A stretch of 64,000 nt of DNA from CAUTYU01 sp963545205 (GCA_963545205.1 CAUUHW010000003.1:191491-255490); one strand, 5' to 3'. Numbered from the stretch's first letter, positions 53,200 through 62,306 are shown. Program-made: numbers and translations. Notes: generated by a model from the letters alone, not told the origin.

Positions 53200-54251
53200 A
53201 AATCCTGCACGGTTATCTGTTTCGCCAAAATATCTTCTATCTTTTTTTGATGCTGGCAGTTGGAATCGGTATCTACCTGCTGGCTGACCTTTTTGAAAAG
53301 ATTGATGACTTGCTGGAAGCTCAGCTTGCCTGGCAGACCATATGTGTTTTTTTCGCCTATAAAATTCCTTTGATTGTTTCCCAGATTTTACCTGCTGTTG
53401 CCTTGCTCGCTGTTTTAATCCAACTGGGGCTGATGCGCCAGAATCTGGAGATACTTGCTTTGCAGGCCAGCGCGATTTCCTTTTTCAGGCTCTTTGTCTT
53501 TTTTTTCTTTTATGCCTGCGTCCTGTCCGGAGTGCAGCTCGCTTTCAGTGAATTTCTCGGAGTGTGGGGAAGTGAAAAAAGTGAGGCAATCTGGCGGGAA
53601 CAGGTCAGAAAAAAAGATATGCAGGGAACAATAATAGAAGATGTCTGGTTTCGGGAAGGACGGGCGTACGTGCATATCGACCGGTTATACCCGCGTGAAA
53701 ACAGGGGTGAAGGCATTGAAATCAATTTTCTGGATACCGGTGGAATCCAGAAGATTGTCCGGGCCCGTGAATTTACAGCCCGGGCCGGAAAATGGCTGCT
53801 GAAAGAGGCTGTTACTTATAGTCCGGGTTCTTTTACCGTCACCGGACAGGAGAAAATCACATACCGGTTTTCAACAGACCTGAAGAGCTTTCAGACCATT
53901 GACTTCAAAAAGGACCTGGACATGCTGCCCCTGCCTGAGCTTTTGTCCGCCCGCGCGCGTCTTGAGGCCGCCGGTTCAAACGTGGAATGGCTGGAAACCG
54001 CTTTGCATGGACGAGTTGCCTACGCCTTTTCCATCTTGTCGCTCATTTTGGGAGGTTTGGCCCTGACGCGAAAGATACACAATATTTATGTGCTCGTTCT
54101 TTGCGGGGTTGTCTGTCTTTTTATTTACTATGGTGTGTTTGTTTTTTCTACCAGCGCGGGAGCGCATGGCGTCATACCGCCTTGGCTGGGAGCTTGGTTG
54201 GTCAACATCCTGTTTATGGGAGTGGCCGGTTTGCAGCTGGTTCAAAAATGA
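53196..54251 (+). CDS. lptG: LPS export permease LptG
   Basis: 351 residues from GTG at 53196. MKILHGYLFRQNIFYLFLML, FEKIDDLLE, LPAVALLAVLIQLGLMRQNLE and EILALQASAISFFRLF fit LptG; a periplasmic domain (YPRENRGEGIEINFL) and C-terminal helices end in a motif HGVIPPWLGAWLVNILFM. Partner of LptF. Confidence 0.93.
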   Translation: MKILHGYLFRQNIFYLFLMLAVGIGIYLLADLFEKIDDLLEAQLAWQTICVFFAYKIPLIVSQILPAVALLAVLIQLGLMRQNLEILALQASAISFFRLFVFFFFYACVLSGVQLAFSEFLGVWGSEKSEAIWREQVRKKDMQGTIIEDVWFREGRAYVHIDRLYPRENRGEGIEINFLDTGGIQKIVRAREFTARAGKWLLKEAVTYSPGSFTVTGQEKITYRFSTDLKSFQTIDFKKDLDMLPLPELLSARARLEAAGSNVEWLETALHGRVAYAFSILSLILGGLALTRKIHNIYVLVLCGVVCLFIYYGVFVFSTSAGAHGVIPPWLGAWLVNILFMGVAGLQLVQK

Positions 54252-54266
54252 CCGGCCCTTGTTTGG

Positions 54267-54521
54267 TTATCCCTTATTGTCCACAATTGTTCCTTTGCCT
54301 TCATAGGCCGCGGCCAGCACCTCTTTTTGAAATTCATAATCCGCACTGCTTACGGATGTTGATTTTGAGTTGTTCAGATTGTCCAGTGTCTGGGAAATAA
54401 CTGCCGCTTCCGTGCTGTGTTTGTCTGTTGGTGCTGGGGGGCTGTTGTTGAGTTTGCCCAGCGTGGCTGTAACGACCTGTGCGCCAAATATTTCCTTGCT
54501 GATTGACTGACTGCTGCTCAT
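54267..54521 (-). CDS. Small protein of unknown function
   Basis: 84 residues, SSSQSISKEIFGAQVVTATL then a Ser/Thr-rich SKSTSVSSADYEFQKEVLAA. GGAG lies 9 nt before the ATG at 54521. Polar and without a signal peptide; no domain recognised. It follows ftsY by 26 bp on the same strand. Possibly a secreted or flagellar-type small protein, but that is only a guess from composition. Confidence 0.6.
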   Translation of the reverse strand: MSSSQSISKEIFGAQVVTATLGKLNNSPPAPTDKHSTEAAVISQTLDNLNNSKSTSVSSADYEFQKEVLAAAYEGKGTIVDNKG

Positions 54522-54547
54522 TTTGTTCTCCTGTTTGTTGAAGTGGA

Positions 54548-55849
54548 TTAGATAAGAAGAGCCTTAGCAAAATCCGTACCGGAAAAAGGACGCAAATCTT
54601 CCATTTTTTCTCCAAGCCCGATAAAGCTGATTGGAATGGCGTATTGCAGGGCAATCCCAACAATAACACCGCCTTTTGCCGTTCCGTCCAGCTTGGTCAG
54701 CACGATTTCGCTTATCGGTGCAACCCTGGAAAAAAGTTCTGTTTGTGACAGCGCGTTCTGGCCGGTTGTTGCGTCCAGAACCAGCAGGGTGCGGTGTGGA
54801 GCTTTGGGATTTTTTTTCTGAATGACCCGAAAAATTTTGCCCAGTTCTTCCATCAGACCAACCTTGGTTTGCAGGCGGCCAGCTGTATCAATAAAGACGC
54901 AGTCATAGTTTTCCTTTGCCGCCATCTCCAGGGCCTCGTATGCCACAGCTGCCGGGTCTGCGCCATGTGTTTTGGCATAAAATCCGGTTCCAATCCGTTT
55001 ACTCCAGATTTCAAGCTGTTCAATGGCTGCGGCCCGAAAGGTGTCTCCTGCGGCCAAAAGCACTTTTTTTCCTTGCAGTACTTCACGGTGAGCCAGTTTG
55101 GCAATGGTTGTTGTTTTGCCAACGCCGTTTACGCCCACAACCAGTATGATTTGCGGGCCTTGGGACGCAGGAATGTCAGGCGGTGCCGGAGGAAACAGCT
55201 CTCCAAGTTCCTGCCGCAGCATTTCCTTGAAACCTTCGCTGTCTGGCAGCCCTTGTTCCCTGACCTTCCGGCGCAGACGTTGTTGCAGTTTTTGCGCGGC
55301 TCCGTATCCAACATCAGCGGTAATCAGAATCTCTTCAAACTCGTTCCAGAACTCGTCGTCAAAACGGGAGTTTATATTCAGTAACTGGTCAATGCGCAGG
55401 GAAAGGTGTTCCCGTGTTTTGCTGATGCCTTGTGAAAGCTTCAGAAACAGGCGGTCACGTTCGTCTTCTTCGTCTTCCAGTTCCAGGCTCAGAGCCAGAC
55501 GATACTGGAGTTCGGAACGGAACTCTTCCACTCGCTCGTATCCCATATCTTCGAGCCAGACCTCAAAGCGGGTGATAAAATCCTGAGCCTCATGTTCTTC
55601 TACTGCCAGACAGTGGAAGAAAAAACGTAGGCGTTGCCAAAGTTCGTCTCCTTTGGTTTCCACCCCGTTAAGAACATGGGGCAGCCAGACACTCAGGCGT
55701 GGTTCAACCTGGGAGAGCGCTGCCTGTATTGATTGCTGCCAGTCTGCTGGTTGCGGGGAGTCTGGCAGGATTTTAACCTGTTCCTGCGTCTGATTTTTTT
55801 CAGGGCTGTTTGTCTCCCGTTTTCTGGTCCATCTCGAAAAAAAGCCCAT
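54548..55849 (-). CDS. ftsY: Signal recognition particle receptor FtsY
   Basis: 433 residues. An acidic N-terminal region (residues 1-150, QTQEQVKILPDSPQPADWQQ) precedes the NG core: LVVGVNGVGKTTTIAKLAHR near 235 (G1), FIDTAGRLQTKVGLMEELGK (G3), VLTKLDGTAKGGVIVGIALQ (G4/closing loop). Docks SRP-ribosome complexes at the membrane. Confidence 0.97.
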   Translation of the reverse strand: MGFFSRWTRKRETNSPEKNQTQEQVKILPDSPQPADWQQSIQAALSQVEPRLSVWLPHVLNGVETKGDELWQRLRFFFHCLAVEEHEAQDFITRFEVWLEDMGYERVEEFRSELQYRLALSLELEDEEDERDRLFLKLSQGISKTREHLSLRIDQLLNINSRFDDEFWNEFEEILITADVGYGAAQKLQQRLRRKVREQGLPDSEGFKEMLRQELGELFPPAPPDIPASQGPQIILVVGVNGVGKTTTIAKLAHREVLQGKKVLLAAGDTFRAAAIEQLEIWSKRIGTGFYAKTHGADPAAVAYEALEMAAKENYDCVFIDTAGRLQTKVGLMEELGKIFRVIQKKNPKAPHRTLLVLDATTGQNALSQTELFSRVAPISEIVLTKLDGTAKGGVIVGIALQYAIPISFIGLGEKMEDLRPFSGTDFAKALLI

Positions 55850-55900
55850 GTGTTACTCCTATAAAAAGTCTACAAAAAATTATGCAAACAGGCACCTGAG

Positions 55901-56105
55901 TTAAGGTGGTTGTCCAGCCAAAGCTAAAGGTTTCTCAACAGGGATTGAATCAGTTTGGCTCTCAACAAATTCCTGCTTTGCAGGATCGAAAGGTTCCCCT
56001 CATTTCAATATCGCATATAAGGCCTATAGCTGATACCGTTTGCAGAAGCTCCACATCCTTATCTTCAGTAGCAACATTGCCTGTAGTAATTAACAGCGGT
56101 TTGAC
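55901..56105 (-). pseudogene. Gene remnant, possibly GrpE-like C-terminus
   Basis: On the minus strand, after the stop of the effector-domain fragment, frame one reads AVKPLLITTGNVATEDKDVE and on to DIEMR, then with one frameshift near 55990 reads GEPFDPAKQEFVESQTDSIP to KPLALAGQPP and stop at 55901-55903. GEPFDPAKQEFVES resembles the GExFDPxxHEAV segment of GrpE nucleotide-exchange factors. No start is visible and the match rests on one motif. The stretch 55850-55900 upstream of ftsY holds nothing I recognise. Confidence 0.3.
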
Positions 56106-56108
56106 CGC

Positions 56109-56582
56109 TTAGGCAGCGTTTCCGTAACTCCTATGGTCCTTGAGATCTAAGGATACGCTGCTATAATCAGACTCATAATTTGTGTATATTCCATAAATTT
56201 TTGCTTCTTTAGGTAATGTTGAGAAGACATTTGCGTAAAATCTTTGCCAGAGGTTAGCAATTCTTGCAGTAGAATGATTCATCTCATTTTCATTTGTTTC
56301 TATTTTACAGTCCTGCTGCCAGATGTATTCATCGATTATATAGTTCTCTGGTTGATTTGGCAGGGGAGCATGGCGCTCCAATCCAACAATAACTTTTTGC
56401 AAAGTTTTGACATTGAATGCACCAAAGGGGTTCTGACATTTTGCTTATTCGTGATAAAGCTCAGTACCATTTTCATCAGATACTAGGCGTATCCATTGAG
56501 ACCAATCAGTTAATTTTCCTGCAACGCAGTACTGACGATGTTTCACAGAATTTGCAAGAATTATTATTTTATACCTACTCAT
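56109..56582 (-). pseudogene. Dual-OB protein fragment fused to integron-associated effector-domain fragment
   Basis: ATG at 56582 with a perfect AAGGAG site opens RYKIIILANSVKHRQYCVAG then KLTDWSQWIRLVSDENGTEL, the N-terminus of dual-OB (DuOB) proteins. A TAA at 56445-56447 interrupts the frame, which then continues with AKCQNPFGAFNVKTLQKVIV and LPNQPENYIIDEYIWQQ, still DuOB-like. Around 56300-56320 the same frame changes to IETNENEMNHSTARIANLWQ, RFY and KIYGIYTNYESDYSS, the pattern of GyrI-like / Cass2 integron-associated effector-binding domains, and stops at 56109. It looks like two genes joined by a deletion, then pseudogenised. Confidence 0.6.
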
Positions 56583-56835
56583 TATTTCTCCTTGTTTAGA
56601 ACGAATCGTCCGTTTAACAGTATATTAACCAAACGTATCAATTTTGAACAATATCCATATCTGTTTGTTGTGTCAATTTTTTTCTTTTGGGGGAGAACTG
56701 TTTTTTATCTCCAACAGTCTTGCTTCCCAACTTATCCTTTTGGTTAGCAAGATTTGAAAAGATAATGAAAAAAATATGATTTTTAAAAAATAAAGTTTAA
56801 TGATGGCAACATAACATCTATATATCAATGGCGAA
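56583..56835. other. AT-rich spacer between the two decayed gene remnants
   Basis: 253 bp, very AT-rich, between divergent remnants. It should hold the promoters of both. I looked for attI/attC-like core sites (GTTRRRY with paired imperfect repeats) and saw only isolated motif-like words such as GTTAGC near 56743, not a complete site. No ORF is supported. Confidence 0.4.
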
Positions 56836-57780
56836 ATGTTCGCTCGTTATGTTGAGCAGCAGGAAAATATCCCAGCACGTCAGAAACCGTATTTTCTGCG
56901 TTGGGTTGCACTTTTTTGTGAACAGGCTCGTCTGGCCCCAAAACATCTCCTTGCATTTGACAAGACAGTGTTTTTCTCCCGAATTGGAACTGAGCTGCAA
57001 GACTGGCAGCTCGCACAGGCCAGAGATGCTGTTGCCTTGTATCTTTATTTTCTACGGGAAAAGTCTCAGGATTTTGTTTCGGCGGCGCAGGGCGATGGAA
57101 TAAATTTGCCGCAGGCAGGGTTTGAAGAACAGCATAAGCGTATCGCAGAAGAAATAAGCAGGATTTTGCGTCTGAAGCACCGGGGTCCTTATCTGCAGAG
57201 CGCGCCTATATCGGCTGGGTTCGCGATTTTTTGTGCTATTTTCAACGATTGAACCGTATTCATTTACAGCCGAGCATGTTGAACAGTACCTGTCTTGTCC
57301 TGCTGTGAAACGGAGGGTTGCCAAGGCAACCCAGCGCCTGGCCCTGAGCGCCTTGCTTTTCTTTTTTCGCAATATACTCAAACGAGAATTTAACGGCGTG
57401 GAAGCCTTTCGTCCGGGAAAAAAGATAAACCTGCCTGTGGTGTTGAGCCGGAGCGAAGTGGAACGCCTCTTGGCGGCCATGTCCGGTTTACCCCTTTTGC
57501 TGGCCAAGATTCTTTACGGATGCGGACTGCGGGGGCAGGAACTGTTGCGTTTGCGCATCAAGGATATCGATTTTGACTGTTTTTGTATCAGGGGCTGGGG
57601 GCCAAGGGAGATAAGGACAGGTTAAGTGTTTTGCCAGAATCTGTCAGACAGGATCTGGAGGCTCAGGTTACTGCCGCCAGAGCCGTGTTTGAACAGGACA
57701 GGCAGGACGGTATTGCCGGTGTGATTTGCCGGACGTTCTGGGGGGAGTATCTCCTTGTACATTTACTTCCCCTGATTTCG
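56836..57780 (+). pseudogene. Integron-type tyrosine recombinase, frameshifted and truncated
   Basis: ATG at 56836 gives MFARYVEQQENIPARQKPYF and an extra N-terminal region; the frame shifts near 57183 to SLSAERAYIGWVRDFLCYFQ, near 57250 to PYSFTAEHVEQYLSCPAV, then RVAKATQRLALSALLFFFRN and NLPVVLSRSEVERLL, ILYGCGLRGQELLRLRIKDI with the first catalytic Arg, and near 57597 to GAKGDKDRLSVLPESVR. After LPDVLGG (about 57750) the family's HxFRHSFATH and Tyr motifs are missing. This is the integron integrase pattern (ALSALLFFFR, GKGGKDR-VxLPES, VYLPDAL). The protein cannot be active. Confidence 0.75.
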
Positions 57781-57923
57781 CCATGCATTACAATTTTAAA
57801 CCTCTTTTGCACTCTGTGCAGGTAGGTGTGCCGCCCCAGAATTTTCCGCTGCCACGCAAGGCGCAGTTCTTGTTGAAGGGCCATGGCCGCGCGAAGAGCG
57901 GCAATCTTGTTTATTAGGGTTGT

Positions 57924-58601
57924 TCAGTAAAAAAGATTTCGCATTTTGTTTGCAATTTTTTCCAGCTCTTCTTTTCTTTCGATGAAAATCTGGCGTCCTG
58001 TCTTGGAGATGATGTGTTCTCTGAACAGAGCTTTGAATATTTTCGTGACAGTGATGACGTGCAGCGAGGCAAATATGCTGATTTCGTTGTATGTAAAATG
58101 ACGTGGAAACATCATCCGATCTTCTTTCTGCATGGAAAATTCCAAAATGATCCGGCTGATTCGTATCGCTGCTGGCTGGTTCGTGATACAAGTGGAAAGA
58201 CAAAGGGTGTTGACATAATTTTGGGTAAGTGCCCTGATAAGGATCAGGGAAAGATGTGGTTTTTTCTCCAGCTGTGAAAGAAGAGCAGTACTTTCGATTT
58301 TGAGGAGGTGACAGGAGGTGCAGCTTCGAATGAAATACTCTTCCGTATCCAGTGGCGGAGATTTGAACATATTTTCACCGGTATACTTCAGAAGACAGGG
58401 CAGAAAATTCATCAGTGATTTTTCTTTGAAATAAAGCAGCACGTTGGAGTCTCCCCGTTCAGAGATATGCTCAAGCAGGCACAGCCCACTTTGTAAATAG
58501 TAGATATAGTCTGATTTGAGAGTGGTATTTCTCTTGACTGTTTCTGCACTTGCTATTTCCGCCAGTTCATTTTGAATAGTATTTTTCAGCCAGAGTGTCA
58601 T
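57924..58601 (-). CDS. Crp/Fnr family transcriptional regulator
   Basis: 225 residues. Cyclic-nucleotide-binding-like N-terminal domain (DYIYYLQSGLCLLEHISERG, LYFKEKSLMNFLPCLLKYTG) and C-terminal winged HTH (RHFTYNEISIFASLHVITVT, KIFKALFREHIISKTGRQIF). No Fe-S cysteine cluster like Fnr is evident, so the signal is unknown. GAGGTG precedes ATG at 58601. It is divergent from the TRAP operon with a 25-bp palindrome between them, so it probably controls that operon. Confidence 0.82.
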   Translation of the reverse strand: MTLWLKNTIQNELAEIASAETVKRNTTLKSDYIYYLQSGLCLLEHISERGDSNVLLYFKEKSLMNFLPCLLKYTGENMFKSPPLDTEEYFIRSCTSCHLLKIESTALLSQLEKKPHLSLILIRALTQNYVNTLCLSTCITNQPAAIRISRIILEFSMQKEDRMMFPRHFTYNEISIFASLHVITVTKIFKALFREHIISKTGRQIFIERKEELEKIANKMRNLFY

Positions 58602-58695
58602 TTTTACACCTCTTTTATATTGTGCTGAAATTTTTACTTTTTTATCTCTTGTTTTTCTCATAGCCAGATTTTTTATCAGTACCTATTCTGGACTA

Positions 58696-58720
58696 TGTAT
58701 TTATCTTAGAAATAAATACA
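58696..58720. promoter_or_regulatory. 25-bp palindrome, candidate operator of the Crp/Fnr regulator
   Basis: TGTATTTAT and ATAAATACA form a perfect 9-bp inverted repeat around the 7-nt CTTAGAA, 35 bp before dctP and 95 bp from the regulator start. It differs from the canonical Fnr (TTGAT-N4-ATCAA) and Crp (TGTGA-N6-TCACA) sites in both sequence and spacing. Confidence 0.55.
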
Positions 58721-58755
58721 GAATTAAGCAAACCTTAAAACAGGGGGTAGAGGCT

Positions 58756-59811
58756 ATGACAACTTCTCATTACAAGTTTGATATAACTCTTAACATAATA
58801 ATGTTTGTAACTATTTTCTTTGGGTTTTCTTTCCTTGCCATGGCTGAGACAGAAATCCCCATGTCAACGATCTACATGAACACCCACCCAACCGTTGTCA
58901 ACGCTTGGGAACCATGGTTCGAGGAAGTTCTGAAAAAAACAGAGGGGAAATTACAGCTGACATATTACAACCCCAACACCTTGGCTTCCTTGGCAGATGT
59001 GTTTGATTCCACAATGTCAGGAATGATCGGCATCGGAGGAATGGATTGTGCCCGTAATCCCGGAAAATTTCCCCTTTACACGGTAATGGAACTGCCCGGA
59101 ATGGCACCAAACGCAGAATCCGGTTCTCTGATTCTCTGGAATTTGTATCAAAAGCATCCGGAGCTCCAGAAAGAATTTCGCGATATCAACATTCTCTGGC
59201 AATGGGTAAGCGCTCCTTTCCAGCTGCACACCACAAAAACTCAGATAAAAAATCTGGCAGATTTAAAGGGGCTGAAAATTATTTCCTGGAATAAGACTTC
59301 CGTGAATATTTTAAAAGCGTTAGGCGCCAATGCCATTATGCTTCCTGCCACAGATAGTTACCTGGCCCTGGAACGGGGAATGGCCGACGGAATTCTATGC
59401 CCTCTGGCCCCCATTGTTTCTTATAAGATTTCTGAAGCCGTAAAATATACAACTACTTGCGATATCTTTGTTACTCCTTTCTGGGCAGGGGTTGGGCATC
59501 CTGTCTGGAAAAGTCTGCCCAAATCCGTGCAACAGGTTCTTCAAGATACCACTGGAGAGCGTATGGCACGTCTCAGCGGTCAAAGCCTGGATAACGGAGA
59601 CTTGCAGGATACCAAGGCGCTGAAAGAGCAGGGTCATGTTTTTTATACCCTGTCAAAAGAAGAAAGAGCCCTCTGGATGGAAGCCATAAAATCTTTACGT
59701 GAAGACTGGGTAAAGGAAATGGAAAAGCTGGGATATCAAAACGCACGCGCTATTATGAATGACGCAGACAACCTGAGCAAGCAATACACCCAGGCCCCTC
59801 CTACTAATTAA
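58756..59811 (+). CDS. TRAP transporter substrate-binding protein (DctP family)
   Basis: 351 residues. Signal peptide of about 30 residues ending FLAMAETE, then the DctP fold: HPTVVNAWEPWFEEVLKKTE, VFDSTMSGMIGIGGMDCARN, and LADLKGLKIISWNKTSVNIL with ALGANAIMLPATDSYLALER (the domain holding the family's substrate-carboxylate Arg in most members; that residue is not obvious here) and GMADGILCPLAP. It captures an organic anion in the periplasm. GGTAGAGG precedes the ATG. Substrate unknown; no isethionate or taurine genes lie nearby. Confidence 0.88.
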   Translation: MTTSHYKFDITLNIIMFVTIFFGFSFLAMAETEIPMSTIYMNTHPTVVNAWEPWFEEVLKKTEGKLQLTYYNPNTLASLADVFDSTMSGMIGIGGMDCARNPGKFPLYTVMELPGMAPNAESGSLILWNLYQKHPELQKEFRDINILWQWVSAPFQLHTTKTQIKNLADLKGLKIISWNKTSVNILKALGANAIMLPATDSYLALERGMADGILCPLAPIVSYKISEAVKYTTTCDIFVTPFWAGVGHPVWKSLPKSVQQVLQDTTGERMARLSGQSLDNGDLQDTKALKEQGHVFYTLSKEERALWMEAIKSLREDWVKEMEKLGYQNARAIMNDADNLSKQYTQAPPTN

Positions 59812-59825
59812 ATTAACAAGCAGAC

Positions 59826-59862
59826 AAAAGCCCTTGCAGAGGATTGCCCTGCAAGGGCTTTT
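59826..59862 (+). terminator. Perfect 14-bp hairpin between dctP and dctQM (intercistronic attenuator or mRNA-stability element)
   Basis: AAAAGCCCTTGCAG (59826-59839) and CTGCAAGGGCTTTT (59849-59862) pair fully around a 9-nt loop. Only four T follow before GGGGGGAG, so termination is probably partial. Such a hairpin would favour binding protein over membrane subunits. It lies 14 bp before the dctQM start. Confidence 0.7.
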
Positions 59863-59876
59863 GGGGGGAGATAGAT

Positions 59877-61829
59877 ATGAGCTACCCTCTTATACCGTCC
59901 ACTGAACCTCAGAATTCTCAGAAGGATATCGGAAAAGACAATGTCCTGGATTTTCTGGCCAAAGCCGTTCACTGGCTTATACATCCTGCTGTTATGAAGA
60001 TGAAGGCCATCTCTGCCCTTGCCATTGGAATTATGTTCATCCCTATTTTCCTGGATGTCGCTGCCAGGTTTGTGATGAAAAAATCCCTGCCAGGCATCAT
60101 CGAAATTGAAGAATTTTTCATGGTCGTCATTGTGTTTTTATCTCTGGCAGCCACCCAGCAGAAAGAAGGGCATATTTCCATTGAACTTTTGATCTGTCGC
60201 CTCTCATTCAAAATGAAACTGTTCCTGGAAGTTTTTACCAACTGTTCCTGCGCCATTTTTACAGGTTTGATGACATATCAGATGGCACTGGCAACGGTCA
60301 ATAAAATTGGTGAATACAGTGTCATGCTGAAAATTCCCACCAGTATTTTCATGGCACTGGCAACGGCAGGTCTGGCCGCCTTTACTCTGGTCTTTTTGGG
60401 AAAAACCCTGACAATCATTTCTTCCGGAATCAAATCCGGCTGGTGGTTCGGAATTATCATTGCATTGCTCGGCGCTCTGATACTGCTGAGTTTTCCTATC
60501 TGGTACAAAGCATTCGGAATTACATTGAGCCGGATCAGTCTTGGAAGAATCGGCATAGTGTTCATGATGATTCTGCTTCTGGCAGGAATGCCCATTGGAT
60601 TCGCAATGAGTGTTGTCGGATTTCTTGGTCTTTCCGTCATCAGCTTTTCCATCACTCCAGCTCTCATGACTTTGGGTACAGCCCCCTATTCCACCGTGGC
60701 CAGCTTTATTCTGGCTGTGGCCCCCCTTTTCATTTTTATGGGATTGCTGGCATCAGAAGCCGGAATCAGCCAGGATCTTTTTAATACAGCCAACAAATGG
60801 CTGGGACGTCTGCCCGGAGGTCTGGCCATGGCCTCAGTTGCCGGATGTTCAGGATTTGCGGCAGTCTGCGGCGATTCCATGGCAACTGCTGTGACAATGG
60901 GATCGGTAGCCCTGCCGGAAATGAAACGCAAAAACTATTCATCAGGTCTGGCCTGTGGAGCCCTTGCCGCAGGAGGTACCCTGGGTATTCTCATCCCGCC
61001 GAGCATTGGCTTTATTTTTTATGCCCTGGTGACGGAAGAATCTGTCGGCAAGCTATTTATCGCTGGTATGATCCCTGGAATTTTACTGACATTCCTGTTC
61101 ATTATCAGTATCTTATGTATTGCCTTGATCCGACCGGATCTGGCCCCGAAAGGAGAACCCTGTTCCTGGAAAGAAAAATTTGTCTCACTGAAAGGGGTTA
61201 TTGGCATGCTCATTTTATTTGTCATCATCTTGGGCGGAATCCTGGCAGGCATATTCAGTCCCACAGAAGGCGGCGCCATTGGAGTTGTGGGTTCCATGGG
61301 CATTATGATTGCTCGTAAGCGCCTGTCCTGGACTGCGATCAAACGATCCTGCGACCAGACAGTAAGTATCACCTCACGTCTGCTCATGATCCTTATTGGC
61401 GTAGGGATTCTGGGCTATTTTCTGGCAGCAAGCCGTCTGCCCTTTGAACTGGCAAAATTGGTAACCCAAAACGGATGGAACCGTTATATGATATTAACTG
61501 GTATACTGGTATTATTTACCTTATTGGGATGCCTGATGAATGTAATTCCCATGATTTTGTTAACCCTTCCCGCCATTTTTCCCACAGTGACCGCCCTGGG
61601 TTTTGATCCGATCTGGTTTGGTGTACTCACCGTGATCATCATGGAAATGGGACAAATCACCCCGCCCATTGGAGTAAATGTATTTGCCATTTCCAGCGTG
61701 GCAGAAGACGTGTCCATGGGATCAATTTTTATGGGAATCGTTCCATTTTTTATCTGTATGGTCATTTGCCTGGCTTTGCTGATGATTTTTCCGCAACTGG
61801 CAACAGGACTTGTGAACATACTGTATTAA
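59877..61829 (+). CDS. TRAP transporter fused permease (DctQ-DctM)
   Basis: 650 residues. Residues 45-195 hold four helices of the small DctQ subunit (FLDVAARFVMKKSLPGIIEI, FFMVVIVFLSLAATQQKEGH); about 210-650 is DctM with helices and the elevator segments AVCGDSMATAVTMGSVALPE, AAGGTLGILIPPSIGFIFYA, GGAIGVVGSMGIMIARK and MGQITPPIGVNVFAI. Na+-coupled import of the ligand delivered by the DctP protein. GGGGGGAG lies 8 nt before ATG at 59877. The 162 bp after it has no feature that I support. Confidence 0.93.
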   Translation: MSYPLIPSTEPQNSQKDIGKDNVLDFLAKAVHWLIHPAVMKMKAISALAIGIMFIPIFLDVAARFVMKKSLPGIIEIEEFFMVVIVFLSLAATQQKEGHISIELLICRLSFKMKLFLEVFTNCSCAIFTGLMTYQMALATVNKIGEYSVMLKIPTSIFMALATAGLAAFTLVFLGKTLTIISSGIKSGWWFGIIIALLGALILLSFPIWYKAFGITLSRISLGRIGIVFMMILLLAGMPIGFAMSVVGFLGLSVISFSITPALMTLGTAPYSTVASFILAVAPLFIFMGLLASEAGISQDLFNTANKWLGRLPGGLAMASVAGCSGFAAVCGDSMATAVTMGSVALPEMKRKNYSSGLACGALAAGGTLGILIPPSIGFIFYALVTEESVGKLFIAGMIPGILLTFLFIISILCIALIRPDLAPKGEPCSWKEKFVSLKGVIGMLILFVIILGGILAGIFSPTEGGAIGVVGSMGIMIARKRLSWTAIKRSCDQTVSITSRLLMILIGVGILGYFLAASRLPFELAKLVTQNGWNRYMILTGILVLFTLLGCLMNVIPMILLTLPAIFPTVTALGFDPIWFGVLTVIIMEMGQITPPIGVNVFAISSVAEDVSMGSIFMGIVPFFICMVICLALLMIFPQLATGLVNILY

Positions 61830-61991
61830 ACAAATTATCCAATTGGACCATTGTATGGGAATATAAAAATGATGGCATATCATTACCAATTGCTCTGATA
61901 ATTTTATTGCCACAAGCAGTGCAGTAGATATGTAAATTTTACGAAAAGATAATTCTTTCATGATTTAAATGAAAATACACAAGGAGATAAA

Positions 61992-62306
61992 ATGATTCAG
62001 GAAATTGATACAAAACAATATGATGAAATGGAAAAATCAGGGAACATGCTAGTGGAATTTTATTCCAAAAACTGCGGGCCTTGTAAAATGCTGGCTTTTG
62101 TTTTGCGGGACATAGATAAAATAAAACCGGATTTTAAAATTTTTACTATTGATTTTGATGAAAACAAGGAACTTAAGGAACGCCTTAAAGTTAAGGGATT
62201 TCCCACTATGTTATTTATGAAAGACGGACAGGAGAAGAGCCGTCTTGCAGGTTTGAAGCAAAAACCTGCTATTATCAAAGAAATTGAAGTTTTGGAATCA
62301 TTATAA
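61992..62306 (+). CDS. trxA: Thioredoxin
   Basis: 104 residues. Active site SKNCGPCKML near residue 27, cis-Pro loop KGFPTMLFM near 72, and GLKQKPAIIKEIEVLESL at the C-terminus. AAGGAG precedes the ATG. Smaller and more Lys-rich than classic TrxA. Followed by trxB and by a decayed sister copy. Confidence 0.93.
   Translation: MIQEIDTKQYDEMEKSGNMLVEFYSKNCGPCKMLAFVLRDIDKIKPDFKIFTIDFDENKELKERLKVKGFPTMLFMKDGQEKSRLAGLKQKPAIIKEIEVLESL

Noticed and set aside
56583..56835. attI or attC recombination site next to the integrase remnant
   Set aside because: Only isolated core-like words were found, without the paired imperfect repeats that define a site; a covariance search is needed.
57783..57917. Continuation of the recombinase with His/Arg/Tyr motifs
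   Set aside because: None of the three frames after 57780 shows HxFRH or the Tyr region, so the C-terminus is truly missing.
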